From Hyphochytrium catenoides (lineage: Eukaryota; Sar; Hyphochytriomycetes; Hyphochytriales; Hyphochytriaceae), in contig FLMG01003337.1 in NCBI GenBank assembly GCA_900088475.1, positions 61,497 to 125,496 of the forward strand: DNA of 64,000 bases, in the 5' to 3' direction. Both the position numbers and the translations under genes were made by a program. The first letter of the stretch is position 1; every line of letters starts with the position of its first letter. This document shows positions 46,601 to 58,244 of the stretch, piece by piece. A model generated the notes under the pieces. It was not told the origin of the DNA, did no database searches, and saw nothing but the letters and a program-made list of their open reading frames with translations.

Positions 46601-49233
46601 TCGAAAGCATACATGGTGTACATTCATCGCCAAAGACAGAGCAGATTAACAGAAAGAGGCATCGGGGACCAACAATGCTACGAGCTGACTGCACCTGCCC
46701 CCATTGAGCGGCGGATGGCTTTCACTCATCAGTACTGAACTTGTCCATTACTAAGCAGAGCTTATACCTGACATTATGGAATCGCCTTTGCTGCTAGCGG
46801 CCATACTACCACCACAAATGACTCGGGGTAGATGATGACAGAAGAGGGGAGGAATAACATAATAGAGAGACTGCGTTCAGCAGGAAGGAGAGAAGATATT
46901 ACCTGTGCTGCCGGGTCCTGGGGTCTCCTTTTGGTGAAGGTTCAAGAAAAAAACAGGTCAACGAGCTTATTTCACAGTCAGTAGCGCAGGAACTGTTATG
47001 GGGGAAGATCAATATAAGTCTTCACTTTGCATTCGGCGCGAACATCAGATGATTGAGACTAAAGGAAAACCTGTCTTGCATGTCCCGCCGTCTGCGGAGA
47101 CATTAACATGGACTGCTACGGATATTCGTACTATTACTATGCAGCACTTACCCAAAGCAGCTTTGAATCTACAGCAAGCGCTCTTACACTCATCATAGCC
47201 GCCACACTTATAAGAGCAACAGCGTTGTCTGGACTATCTGGAGCAACAAATCCCTTGTCGTCTGCTCCTTCTAGAAAAAAAGGTACATGCGGTGACTTAG
47301 CGGAGAGTAAGTTCGTGGTGGTGGTGGTAGAATCTTATCTCCTAGTTAATAACTGCTTCAGCCCCTCAGACCATGTGTACCTGCTGGTCGCCTCCTAGCA
47401 CTCGATCTTTGACATGCCGGAGCAATGCATCGATGGTGGACAAGAAGTCAGAGCTCTGCTCTTTCTGTTGACAACCTGTCCGTTTCAAGTGCTCTAGTCA
47501 CGTCCTTCTTAACGGACCGCCTCTCAAGGACTACACCATTCTTGGCAGGTCCAGGTGGGCCGGTCCACCATACCAGGTGGGTTGATGGTTGTAACGGATG
47601 AAGGTGAAAGTGGGCCGAGAAAGATGATGCTTTAGCCTCCTCATGAGTCTCTTCTTCTTCTGCTCATTCCTTCTCCCTTTTCTAGCGCCACAGTGTCCGG
47701 TCCTGTCTGTTACGTTCGGTCCTTAGCCTTGGTGGTGGTGCCACGTCATCAACGTTGTCCCATCTCTTCAATTCCTCTTCTCTATTCCTTTAGTGTCAGC
47801 CCGGCCCTCATAACGTTCACTGACTTGAGGTCTATGGCTTTACGTTGGATGATCGAATGATAGAGGGAGCAGAGAGAGTTAAGTAGGCAGTACCCAGCAC
47901 ATCATCCGACCATGTTTCTTTTCACCCGACGAGTGGGTTCTTGGCTAACTTCTCTGTGATGACAAGAGAGAAAGATTAGTAAAAATGACGTAGTGGTTCA
48001 TTAGAGGAGCCATAGGTTTGTGAGAAGAGGAGCCAGGAGTGCTGTCAGAGGAGGATAGAGAGCCTAAGACGGAGAGGAATATAATTGAGCATAGCGTTGT
48101 CGTCGGACGACGACGAAGGATTAGTCGGTGGAGGAGACAGTTAGCAGCAACGACCAAGTTGCTGAGTCACCCACTCGCTTCTCTCATAAGCAGCGGTCAT
48201 TAGCATATCCAAGTCAATCGACTGCCAGGTACAAAAGAGAAAGAAGAGTATACGCGTCTGACACAGGGAGGGTGGGGAGAGAGTAGTATAGACAACAGCA
48301 GAAGACGAGCCTAGGACAGCAGAAAAGAGGGGGAAGGACAGCGTATTAGCAGTAAGCCTCACCGTAGTAAAGGCGAACGACAGATTAAGAGGGTCGAGAG
48401 TGGGGCAGCAGCGAGGAGCTCTAAGCTAAAGCAAAGTTTGACCAAGAACGAGCTGCCACTCAATTTCTAGCCCTAAATGATGAAGAGGGCGATCGGAAAG
48501 CTAACCTACCTCCTGCCGATCCGGTTCAAAATGCCCAGCAATAATGGAGGAAAAAGCGTCTCACCCCTATGATGAAACGCCTAGTAACGACAAGCTATTG
48601 ACCTCCTCATCAGCAGAGGCAGCACCGAGAAGGAAGGCGGCTGCCTTTGATCTGCAGGAGAGAGATCTGATCAGAGCTAGCACCTCATCAGTCCCCATAT
48701 ACTGCTAAGAGACCTTTTCTCACCGCATCATCCAGGTCACCTCCTCCTCCTTCATTCTTCATCATCACCTATCGCTCTTTTTGTCTAAATTAGAGGTAGG
48801 ACGTGTCCGAACGGCAGGCCAAGTCAGCCTAACCAATATGTCACGTGAGGACAAGGTTTGGTATTGCCAACCTATCTATCACCGCAAGCTTGGCATTTGC
48901 CTGAGGATTGTGGCATGACTACCTGCAAATGATCAAAGACACGCTTTGATCCCAGTTCTGGGCCGCCAATGGCTACCTATCTCTTTCCTTTATAGTTTTC
49001 AAGTGCGCTGATGAAGATCATGCCAGGGCAGCATTGAAGGTTTTGGCTGATAACACTGAACTAACAGCAGCAATCTCCTTTGGCAGATTTACTTCGTCGT
49101 CTTGAAGACGGTACGAAAGATTAGAGGAGGCTCGCGATTGCCCAATTCCTCCACCGGTAAAACTCGCGGACTACTCAGCAGACACTCTCCTTGCTGTTTG
49201 CAACAGTGTATCGCTAGAGAAGCGAAGAAAGAA

Positions 49234-50897
49234 ATGGCCTCATCAGAACTCGTAGGGGAGACGAGATCAGCCTCAACCCAGGCAGTAATGGCGGATGGAG
49301 GAGCCAGGGCAGACGATGAAACCAGTCAAGAAGTGGACAACCGTCCACAGATTTTTGCTGCTCTGGAAGGAACAATCTTCTGTTCAGCTTATGTACTGTC
49401 CTCAATCGTGATAGTCCTCCTTCATCTAAGGCGGAAGACTTTCCCTCTGTACATACTGAATGTTAATGCGTTGATAATCTGTGAGATAGGAGTGATGTTA
49501 GCCATCGTGGCAAGTACACAGCACTTCCTTCCAGGTGCACCCTGCTGGTTGCAGCTTCTTGGGTGGGACATGCTGCTGTTCCCATTAGCTTGGTACCTCA
49601 TCCTGTCTGTCATCCGCCTTCGGTTGGAGCATGACTATAACAGAGATATGCTGGAGGGGCGGGTCTCCTGGGTGGTGAAAAATTATCACTGGCTGACCAA
49701 CAAGAAGTTTATCGCCTCTGTGGCGCTGATCTGCATGGTGGAAGCCTGGTTATCTATGATTCCCCGAGCTGTGCGAACGGCCGCCTATTGGTCCCATCCT
49801 CACGCCAGTGCTGAGTGTCTCAACTTTGAGCCCGCAGATGTAGGTGCCCGTACCTTATTTAGCTGCTCTACTGCAATATTTGTTGAACTTCTGTGTCGTC
49901 CGGGCATATCTATCAATAACCTTCACGTCTCTTCATCCAACTTTTATAGTTCGTTTATCTGTAGCTTGGCATGTCATAGAAGTGTATCGTCATTTCCACT
50001 GACTCTGCGCCGTCCCTCTGTCTGCTTTTCTCCTTACCAATGCAGCTGCAACTGGACTTTGCCAATGGTATTCTCTATCCTCTCCTCCTTTTCCTTCTTT
50101 CCGTAACAATGCTCAGAAATGTGAAAGAAATCTTCGGCCTCAAACCTCTTCTCATCGGCGCCGCTACTGTCATCCTCCTTGCTATGATGGGCTATGACAT
50201 TCTAACCGCCATAGCACAAGAGGAGCAAGATCCTGATAAGGCTTACAATTACATTGAAGGTGCCGCTCTTTCTTATATGCTTGCTGCACACCTCTACACG
50301 TGGATCTACCCAGTTCGCCTTCTTTATTACTCATTCGCCTACGAAAAGAGGGGATCGCAGTACCGCGGCCGAGAGAGGAAAAACTCCATATTCACAGATT
50401 TGGCTCGGAAGGTAGCCGATGAGTCTCAACAGTCCAGCGTTCCTCCGTTGCAGACGAGCACCGAACTTAGAATGCGTCTCTTTCTAAGCAACTCAGAATT
50501 GCTCCGTCTCTTTTCTTCTTACCTGGTGACCGAATTTTGCGTGGAAAATGGTTGTTACGTAAAGGCATCTGTGGCCTTCAAGGGTCTCCCGACTGAGCAA
50601 CGCCAAGCTGCGACAGACAAGATGATAGACATCTATATCAAGACCAAGGCTCCCCTAGAGCTTAATATCAGCGATGGCCACCGGCAGATGGTGCTGGCGT
50701 CTTACCATGAGCGGGGCTCTGAAAAAAGCTTCTGGAACCCCATCGACGAGGAAGTTGCGCGGATGTTGTTGGAGCCGTACAGACGCTTCAGAGGCGCCAT
50801 CTGCCGCCGTAATACAATCTATTATGCTTGTTTAAGATTGGATGAAGCCCACAAGATGAGCAGCGGCAATCAATTGATGATGCGGCTTTATGACTAG
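49234..50897 (+). CDS. Seven-transmembrane protein with C-terminal RGS domain (copy 2)
   Basis: Paralogue of the gene at 39714-41332, with the same architecture and predicted role. Two exons (49234-49839 and 50046-50897) give 485 residues. The single intron sits at the same codon in both genes, after FEPAD here and FEPTD in copy 1, with the next exon beginning LQLDFANGILYP. Most positions in the helices and RGS domain are the same by eye. Differences lie in the N-terminus, in the loop after helix 7 (KRGSQYRGRERKNSIF against KGGSRYNINQRKNSMF), and at the end. Copy 2 continues past RRNTI for ~25 more residues (YYACLRLDEAHKMSS...MRLYD), while copy 1 stops. The upstream frame opens with TTG, so the ATG at 49234 is chosen. 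The copies point away from each other, as expected for an inverted duplication. Confidence 0.9.
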
Positions 50898-51786
50898 AGC
50901 GCGGGCGGTTAGTAAGGAAGATGAGCACAGTTTAGATCACTCGCAGAGGGAAAAGGAAAGTCATCAGTTTCTTGTTGTTTAGTGAAGTCGATAACCGGTA
51001 CGATGTAGAGAGGAGCGAGAGCGTCTTCTTAAGTCGTAGTACTACAAGAACAGGGAAGACCCAGTAGGGAAAGTAGTCTCATCTTTCTCTTGGGAGAGAG
51101 TGAAACTGGGAGCGCCAACAGGCCCAGGCGAAGTATCCTATAGTTGTCCAACAAAAAAGATGGCCCTGAGGTGGTCTATCAATAGCAAACCCGAGGAAGA
51201 AGGGAAGAAGTCAAGTTCAAGCATGGCGCTAAGGACGTCTGCAGCAGCAGCGCACACCAAACGATGGAATTTGAGGACGGCTGCTGATTGAGAAAAGCAT
51301 ATTAATGCTGAGAAAAGTGAATGCGGACCTTCCGAGGGCTCGGGGGAGATAATAAGACGAAAGGGAATCCCTCAAGGAGCTTCCCCCCTGAGATCTTCTG
51401 ATAATACACTGATGACGGGAAAGTGGCAAACACGCAGTAGAACGAGGAATCGGTCTGCTCACTGAAGTTGAAGTTCCTTCCTCCGGGCACTGACGGCTCA
51501 TAATATCTTAAGGTACTGATGCAACTCTTTCCCCTTATCATGCGCTAAGGAAGCAACCATGAGATGGGTTGTTTCTTGGCCATTCTCGGGGTCTTTACGG
51601 CTGCAGCCAAGAAAAGGTTTCTTTCTCTTCTTCTTCTTGCACAACGGTAGTTCACCACATCAATCAGTCAGTAGCGACCAAAACCCCATTATTGTCATTT
51701 CTTTTTATTACGAGTAGTCCACCTAGGAACTCCCAGCTGCGACGGTCGCTCCACCCTGTCACCAACAACAAGCGAGTCCTGAGATA
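50898..51786. other. Intergenic spacer, 0.89 kb
   Basis: Downstream of 7TM-RGS copy 2. Frames of 60-90 codons are open on both strands without motifs or family resemblance. I see no gene. Confidence 0.4.
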
Positions 51787-52399
51787 ATGGCAACCGCAGA
51801 CATGATGATGATGCCCTCTTCCTCCAGCCCTCCTTCTTCTTCTACAACAACAAGCCCAAGGCCTGGTGCAGTTGAAAGACTGGAGAGAATGCGAAAGGTG
51901 ATGTCCTTGTCATGATGGATAGTGAGATAGTTGAAGCTTTCAAAGAGTTGATGGGACATTTCATGAAACTTTGCACCCCAGTCCAATGCTTCACACCTCC
52001 GTCCCGTCATACATTTCCTTTCTTTTGCAGGAAGCTTTCAGGCGAAAAAAACGAAACAGAACCACCACAACAACAGGATCTCTTCACATCGTGACACCTT
52101 TTGGCCTTTCCATTTTTCCTTTCTTTGGCGTCGTCGCCCCTGCCGAACCAGCGGCAGCGGGCACCATCCGCCGCCCCTTCCTTCACTTCATGCAGCAATC
52201 CAGCTCCTCTGACAAAAAGAATCCACCAAGCAGCAGGAAGTGTGGGCGGCCCCGCCATCCGTTCATCACAAGATCTTTTCTCAAGGAATCATACTCCTGC
52301 TGCAGTTCAAAGAGGAAGAAGGCAGCATTGCCACTATTATCAGCAGAGTCCGTCAGCCAGAGAGACAGCCCGAGAGACTGGGGTGGCGGTGTACAATGA
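51787..52399 (+). CDS. Candidate two-exon basic Ser/Pro-rich protein
   Basis: I do not recognise it. Exon 51787-51897 starts with ATG (MATADMMMMPSSSS) and ends at a GT donor. A 133-base intron with a good pyrimidine tract (cctttcttttgcag) leads to exon 52031-52399, in phase, giving 159 residues. Across the join the sequence reads ERLERMRK/EAFRRKKRNR, a continuous charged helix, which mildly supports the splice. The rest is basic and rich in Ser, Pro and Lys, with several Cys, and could be nuclear or disordered. The composition is close to that of the surrounding low-complexity DNA, so this may be a chance frame. Confidence 0.35.
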
Positions 52400-52863
52400 C
52401 GAAATTCAATGAGCGAAGGATGACGAATAAATCCGGCAGATAGAGTAGGAACTATCCTCTCTCGCTTGCTTATTACGACTACGTTTCAGACACTGCTAAA
52501 CTTGCTGCTCAGATGCATGCGTCGGGCGTGGCACCACTGCGCCTGTTGATGGATAATACAGGATCTATCTAGTTGTACCCAACAACCTGTGATAGCCTTC
52601 TACATACATACTGTCCCGTCTTTCACCATTGGAGGTTCAATTTGCAGACAGCACCTCCCTTCCTGTTTCACGTCCTCTATATGCAGTCAAGAGAATGGCA
52701 GACATTGCCGGGTCTCATTCCTAATCTTCGTAGAGAGTTCGGAAGTCTGGCCACCACTACTGCCTTCGACTTCAAAACTCGGGCCGGCCCGCGCTCATAA
52801 AAACATCATTGAGCCATAAGGGTTTAGCTGCTGCCGCCCAACCATACGCCGACCCCAAATAAA
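52400..52863. other. Intergenic spacer, 0.46 kb, SWEET promoter region
   Basis: Sequence upstream of the SWEET start. Two overlapping plus frames (52573-52819) lack a recognisable motif. An ATAAAA-like element lies just before the SWEET ATG (about 52857-52863). Confidence 0.35.
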
Positions 52864-53706
52864 ATGGTCAAGGAGCTATCCCCTCCTGCACTGCGCACCT
52901 TCCTCTCAATCCTTCCGTGCTTGCTGGTGCAAGTGCTCTACCTAAGTCCTCTATTCTCGGTGCGGGAGATACTGAAGAAGAAATCGACAGAGGACAAGAG
53001 CCCCATGCCGTTCATCGGCATCCTCAATAATGGGGCAATTTGGTCCCTCTACGGGTTCCTGGTGGCGGATCTCACAGTCGCCATTCCCAACATTACAGGT
53101 GCTATCCTTGGCATATTTGGCACAGCAGTGTTCTCCAAATACTGTCGGATGGACGTAAGACCTTATATCGCTGCAGCGGCTGCCATAAATGTCACGGCTG
53201 TTGTTATCGCAACTACAGTCCCAAACCCACCTGCTCCGGCGATAGTGGGATATCTTGGGTGTGCCGTCACCGTTATTCTCTTCGCATCCCCGCTGGCCAC
53301 AATTGTGCACGTTGTCCGGACAAAGGACACCTCGTCTATGCCCTTTCCTATGTCGGTAGCAGTCGTATGCAATGCCCTCAGTTGGGTTGTTTATGGCGTA
53401 CTTGTGGCTGAGGATATTCTGATTTACATTCCCAACGCCATTGGGCTGGCTTTGGGGATTCTACAACTGTTTGTCTACGCAAGATATCGCAGGTATAGCC
53501 GTGAGCGCAATAGCCTTGTGACTACTTGTTGCGGAGACAGGGACTGTAGCCCTCACCACCACTTGGTGACAAGTGCTTCGTCTGAGGGAGGGGACCTGAA
53601 GAAGCCAACTAGGGGACAAGGTGAAAGCGATGAGATGGAAAACGATGGTAGGGCACCATCACCTATCCTCTCTAGACCCGGCGTGGATTATGTTCCTTTA
53701 GCTTAG
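52864..53706 (+). CDS. SWEET sugar transporter (MtN3/saliva family), intronless
   Basis: Bidirectional sugar uniporter with two triple-helix bundles joined by a linker helix, seven membrane segments in all. A single 280-residue frame starts at ATG 52864. First MtN3 repeat: LLVQVLYLSPLFSVREILKKKST, KSPMPFIGILNNGAIWSLYGFL, and VAIPNITGAILG. Second repeat: the segment ending FASPLATIVHVVRTKDTSSM, then PFPMSVAVVCNALSWVVYGVL and IYIPNAIGLALGILQLFVY. The conserved prolines and the tryptophan/asparagine positions of the sugar pocket (N-A-LSW-VYG; N-A-IG) are visible. The ~70-residue tail is hydrophilic with a CC pair and an HHH run. It is the only long, confidently called gene here without introns. 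Substrate and membrane are not decided by the sequence. Confidence 0.95.
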   Translation: MVKELSPPALRTFLSILPCLLVQVLYLSPLFSVREILKKKSTEDKSPMPFIGILNNGAIWSLYGFLVADLTVAIPNITGAILGIFGTAVFSKYCRMDVRPYIAAAAAINVTAVVIATTVPNPPAPAIVGYLGCAVTVILFASPLATIVHVVRTKDTSSMPFPMSVAVVCNALSWVVYGVLVAEDILIYIPNAIGLALGILQLFVYARYRRYSRERNSLVTTCCGDRDCSPHHHLVTSASSEGGDLKKPTRGQGESDEMENDGRAPSPILSRPGVDYVPLA

Positions 53707-54895
53707 CTTCATGATCGCATTTCGGCTGGAAGGATAGCAAAGTTCTCACGGTAGTAGAATGACCAAGCATTCTGTTTTGGTAGCTGAGATTCAGTTCACG
53801 AGCCAGAGGATGAGGTGAGCTTCTATTCGGCAGCACTGATGATGTGGTTGCTGGGTTTCTATGCTTCTGGTGGGCGGTTGGGTTGGTAAAGCTGCATAAT
53901 AGAGTGCCGCCCAGGAAAATTACATCAAGATAGTGATCACCAGGCAAGCAAGCATCGTTGATCACGGTGCGAAGGAAGGGAAGGGGACAGGCAGGCGTTT
54001 AAACTAATTTGGAGACAAAGGCCGTCGCTTCCTTAATTACAGAAGACTGCAACCTATCTCTCCAAGTCGTCGCAGGTAGTTCAGTACGTACTACGGTCCT
54101 TAGTACAACCAAAAGACTCTCTGTTTGTATCCTAATCCAGCTGTCAGCTTGGAAGTATATATTGTCATTAATTGGCTTCGCCCCAAGGTCTCGATTGTAT
54201 GGAATCAATGTCTTATCCATCGTTTGCAACAAGATTTGCTTCTTGTTGAGGCGGGCGAGGAAAGAGTGAGGTGGGTGAACCACGCGAATAGTTGTACATG
54301 CTGCTGATATGGATTATGGCACTCGAAAGGCGCGAAAGTTGAGAGAGTAGAAAAAAGGTCGCGTGAGTCTCAACCTAACAATAGGGTGCAATGCCACCCC
54401 AACCGCTGACATAGTAGTATCTACATGTTCTTCTGGTGCTGCAGCAGCCAAGCGATTCCTTGTGCGGACCAATGGCCATCTCATACATGCTACTGCACGG
54501 TCTTTTGACCCTAAGCAAGCAATTTCCCGTCTGTGCAGGGTAACTGTTATCTAAATATTACCCGGTCCACATGCTTGACTATCCAAATCTCGGCCACCCG
54601 CACGTAGATCTACCTCCTTGCTATTGGGTCCCGCTAGTTCGCAGCGTTGCGTTTCTATCTCTTGCGTGCTTCCCAAATTGTACCGAGGGGTTCATCAACC
54701 TGAAGATAACGCGGCACCAACAACGATCGTAGCACTATGGCCGAGAATGCAATCGTGATAGTGCTTTCCTCCTTCTTGGTCCTTATAATATCTGTACAGT
54801 TAGTGTATGGTGCCCATGATGAGAAGGGGCGTGAACAGTTGTAAGGGACTATTCGTAGCAAGAGAGAGAGAATCGAAAAGGGAAAGGACACACAG

Positions 54896-54901
<6 letters not shown>

Positions 54902-54955
<54 letters not shown>

Positions 54956-54956
54956 T
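54902..54956. repeat. (GA)n microsatellite
   Basis: About 55 bases of nearly perfect AG dinucleotide repeat with one interrupting A-run, preceded by a short (CA)n stretch at 54889-54901. It lies in an intergenic spacer. Confidence 0.95.
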
Positions 54957-55329
54957 TCCGCACCTCAGATAGAGAGATGATCCCTAGTTAGAGACATAGA
55001 TAGATCCTTGTATCTTTCACGTGCTGAAGTGCTGTAAGTGCTGATGATGGCAGCTTGGCCTTCTGACCTGCGTCAGTAATAATACTAGCACCTCAACCTG
55101 TCAAGGTATAGGAGATGTAAAATAGTACGCTGGAGCTGAAAGGTTCTGATCATCTAACCATCCATTCCCACTACCCCCATATTACTACTTCCGCCGTATG
55201 CTTTATATATACGCGGGTGATTATGATTATTCACGTTTATTATTACGTAAGTCAAGCGTATGGGTTCTGATGGCCAACCTTGGACCGAAGAGCTGCTTTC
55301 CTCCTCCTCCTTCCTTCCTTTCCCTCCTT

Positions 55330-55720
55330 CCCTGGTACACAAGGAGCTGGTGATTGGAGGAGAAGTGAAGAAGAGAGAGGGGAGCGATGGAGAGCGAGAG
55401 GCAGAGAGAGAGAATGGCGGGAGAGAGAAAGATAGCTACCGAGAGGAAGATGAGAGAGAGTGAAGGTGACAGAGGGAGAGAGAGAGAGAAAGAGTGAAAA
55501 GAGGACCGTGCGAGAGAGGAGAGAGGGGCCAATAGCGGGAGAGAGAGAGGGAAACGGAGCAAACATAGACGAGGAAGGACAACGACAAGAAAGTGGGGAG
55601 TGGAAGGGAGTGAGGTGGAGACTGGGAACAAGAGAGCACCTACAGTAATTAAGATCCGGTCATACCAGGGCTTGGAAAGTATAATTGGAGATAAGAGAGA
55701 GGGAGACGAATTGTGGAGAC
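55330..55720 (+). repeat. Polypurine (GAGA-rich) tract
   Basis: The plus strand is predominantly A and G over some 390 bases, with many GAGAG blocks and few pyrimidines. It ends about 200 bases before the MATE gene start, so it may form part of that promoter region. Such tracts can adopt triplex (H-DNA) structure. Confidence 0.65.
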
Positions 55721-55923
55721 AGGATAAACGTCTTCCAGACAGCGTGCGAACTTGCAAAACAAGGCAAACAGAGGAGTGCTAGGCCCTACTGCTCCGGCGC
55801 CCGTCCAACTCCCTCGGAGGCAGCCACTTTAGCAGCATCAAAGCTCTGCTGCATACGCCCGCGAAGACCGCTTTGTACTTCATCGTGTCCTGTTTTCAGA
55901 GGTCCATCACACGTCTATCCACT

Positions 55924-58244
55924 ATGGCGTATGGGGAGAGGTCACCGCTTCTGGCCTCTCCGACGAAGGGGGCAGCAGAGGAGAAGCAGGAAAGCTTTGC
56001 CTGGACGGTGGCCGTAATCTCAGTCATGGGAGTTCAGATATCTGCAGCTACTATTGCCCGCATCCTGCTTGGATCTATTGACGTCGGGTTCTTGGGACAT
56101 CTAGGAGGAAAAGAGTTAGCAGCTTCCGCAATGGCGCAGTTGTACACCAGCGTGCCGCTTACCTTTGTCTGGGGTACCACGGCTTCCCTCATCACGGTAG
56201 GGACAGGAGTAGTTGTGGAAGTAGGAGCGCGATACATAGAGAGAGAGAGACTCTGGAGGGACATAATGAGTAGAGAGCTCTTTCTAATTGTCACTTCTAA
56301 GACCTGAAGGTGCATCTACCTTACACCTAGCTTCTTTTCTGGTCAATTGGTAGCTCACTGGGCTCTTGGTTACTTGTTGCAGCTCTGCGGTCAAGCATAT
56401 GGAGCCGGAAACTACAAGCTCGTCGGCACTTGGCTGCAGTTCGGTCTGCTTTTTTCTTCAGTTGCAGCGATACCTGTCTTTGTTTGCTTCTGGTACAACC
56501 GTGTGCTTCTTTCGTTGACGCTTGATGACGCGGAGGTGGTAGAGCTCGGCAGTCTTTTCTCTCGAGTTATATCCATTTCCATCTGGCCCCAGTTGTGGTA
56601 TGCCTGTCTCAGGTCAGTGGCTATCTATCAATCCACTCTCTGTCTGGCCGCAATTCTCTTCAGTCTCCTAGATGATAATGGCTGCTGCATCTTACTTGTC
56701 AATCTTAAACTCTCTCGACCGTATATTTGCGTTACCCCTCCAGGAAGAGCGCAGGCTGACCTGGGCTGGTTATACTTTGGTTGACAACCTCTGCCTTCTC
56801 CTTTGCGTTGCTCATAAGTCATCTTTAGATAGCACTTCTTTAACAGCTTTCCCATAATCTGTAGGCAGTACTTCCAGTCCATGGGTTACATCTACCCCAC
56901 CACCGTCACAGGCGTCTCCGCCGTTGCTGTCTCCGCCGCACTCAACTACATTCTCATCTTTGGTTGGGGCGGCTTACAAGGTCTTGGCTTCATCGGTTCC
57001 CCGATGGCTACTGACATTGCGGCGTTCTACCAGCCTCTCGTTCTATCTCTTTTCTGTTGTGTGGTCATGAAGTACCATAGAAAGACGTGGCACGGCTGGT
57101 CTCTTGACGTGCTAACCTGGGAAAGGTTGAAGAGCTTCCTCTCTATGGTAAGAAGGTTCTATGCAATGGGCCATATGTTTGTAGTTTCCCAGCAGCTGGG
57201 GGCTCTCTCACCGTCGCTTCTCTTGTCTCGCTGTACCTGCCACTTCCAGTCTCCTAAGCTCTTTGAATGTCTCTAGTCTGAGCCTTCACAATCATTTTCG
57301 GTCGGTTCTTCTTCTCCAATCCTGTGTGGATAAGCATACTATCTTTCAACTTTAGCTTTCTTTCCTGATTAACATTTTCCTGTCTTTAGGCTGTACCAGT
57401 TGCGGCGGCTGACACCGTTCCATCCATCGCACTCTCAATGGTTGGGGCCATCGCCGGGCGGATGGGTTCGGACGTAGTAGCCGCGAACTCTATTGTCTCT
57501 GGTCTCTGGAGCATCATGTGGGCTCTCTTTTGGGGCTTTGGATGCGCCTCTCAGGTGAAGGTGGCCAACTTTCTCGGCGCAGGGAAGGCAAATTCAGCTC
57601 GTCGAGCGCTGCAAGCAGGCATCCTTTGCACTGTGGTCATTGTCCTCGTCATTCTGTCTCTCACCACGCTCTTCAACCACCAACTCTTTGGCCTGTACAC
57701 CACCGACCTCACCATCATCGAAAATTGCAAATCCATTTGGCCATGGGTAGCCCCTGGGTTTGTGATTGAGAGCTTTGAACTGTTATTTATGTCGTGCTTC
57801 CAAGGTATGGGCGAGGTCGGTCGGACATTCTGGGTGAATACCCTCTCCACTTGGCTCGTACACCTACCGTCCGCCTTCCTCTTCGGAATTTACCTCGACT
57901 ATCGCCTGAAAGGTCTCTGGATGGCAAGCTTACTATCTGAGGTTGTCAAGCTTGCGGTCTTTGCTTGGTATATGATGAATGTGGACTGGGAAGCGCAGGC
58001 GATGAAAGCACAAGCCCTTGCAGAGGTAGAACAGGCACAAGGTGCACCAGAAGACGATCAAAAGACTGTCAACGCTGAGATTGGAATTGTAGAGGCCCAG
58101 CTGTCCAGCCCCCATCTACCTATGACGCCGCAAGCTTCGTCACTCCTTCGAGTACGCGATACGATGAACATCAAAAACAAGCTCCGACATGACGCTGCCG
58201 AGGGTGAATATCAAAAGTTGAAGCGCACCATTTCTGCCATATAG
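55924..58244 (+). CDS. MATE-family multidrug and toxin extrusion transporter
   Basis: Cation-coupled exporter of organic compounds with twelve membrane helices. Four exons (55924-56196, 56383-56612, 56865-57147 and 57390-58244) give 546 residues. Seen in order: RILLGSIDVGFLGHLGGKELAASAMAQL (helix 1-2 motif of eukaryotic MATEs); LCGQAYGAGNYKLVGTWLQ, the family hallmark (CGQAxGA) at the start of exon 2; QYFQSMGYIYPTTVTGVSAV; NYILIFGWGGLQGLGFIGSPMATD; then AVPVAAADTVPSIALSMVGAIAGRMGSD, SQVKVANFLGAGKANSARRAL (second half counterpart of the hallmark), CFQGMGEVGRTFWVN and LKGLWMASLLSEVVKLAVF. The cytoplasmic tail of ~80 residues is hydrophilic and partly helical. The start ATG at 55924 gives a normal short N-terminus (MAYGERSPLLASP). 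All phases agree. The substrate is unknown. Confidence 0.94.

Larger units (their letters stand above)
41333..49233. other. Gene-poor low-complexity region between the 7TM-RGS paralogues
   Basis: About 7.9 kb separate the two divergent paralogue starts. The pyrimidine-rich plus strand at 42200-43850 produces long Ser/Leu/Phe-rich open frames (for example 43436-44170) that begin at GTG or TTG and show no family motif, so I do not call them. 45230-46600 is rich in CAG/AGC/CTG/GAG triplets. 47300-49100 has nothing recognisable. One small candidate gene is listed separately (45192-45431). Confidence 0.45.
53707..55923. other. Intergenic spacer with simple repeat and purine-rich tract
   Basis: No supported gene. 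It contains a (GA)n microsatellite (54902-54956) and a long purine-rich segment (about 55330-55720), each listed separately. The long minus-strand Ser/Leu frames at 54655-54963 and 55227-55757 are translations of these tracts. Confidence 0.5.

Noticed and set aside
47540-47590. Imperfect palindrome around GGTGGGCCGGTCCACC
   Set aside because: It is short and mismatched, with no neighbouring features to suggest an operator, origin or element end.
54655-54963. Minus-strand frame starting with a Ser-Leu repeat
   Set aside because: The start is the (CT)n complement of the GA microsatellite; the rest shows no motif.
55227-55757. 176-codon minus-strand frame
   Set aside because: It is the translation of the complement of the polypurine tract, giving Ser/Leu/Pro runs only.
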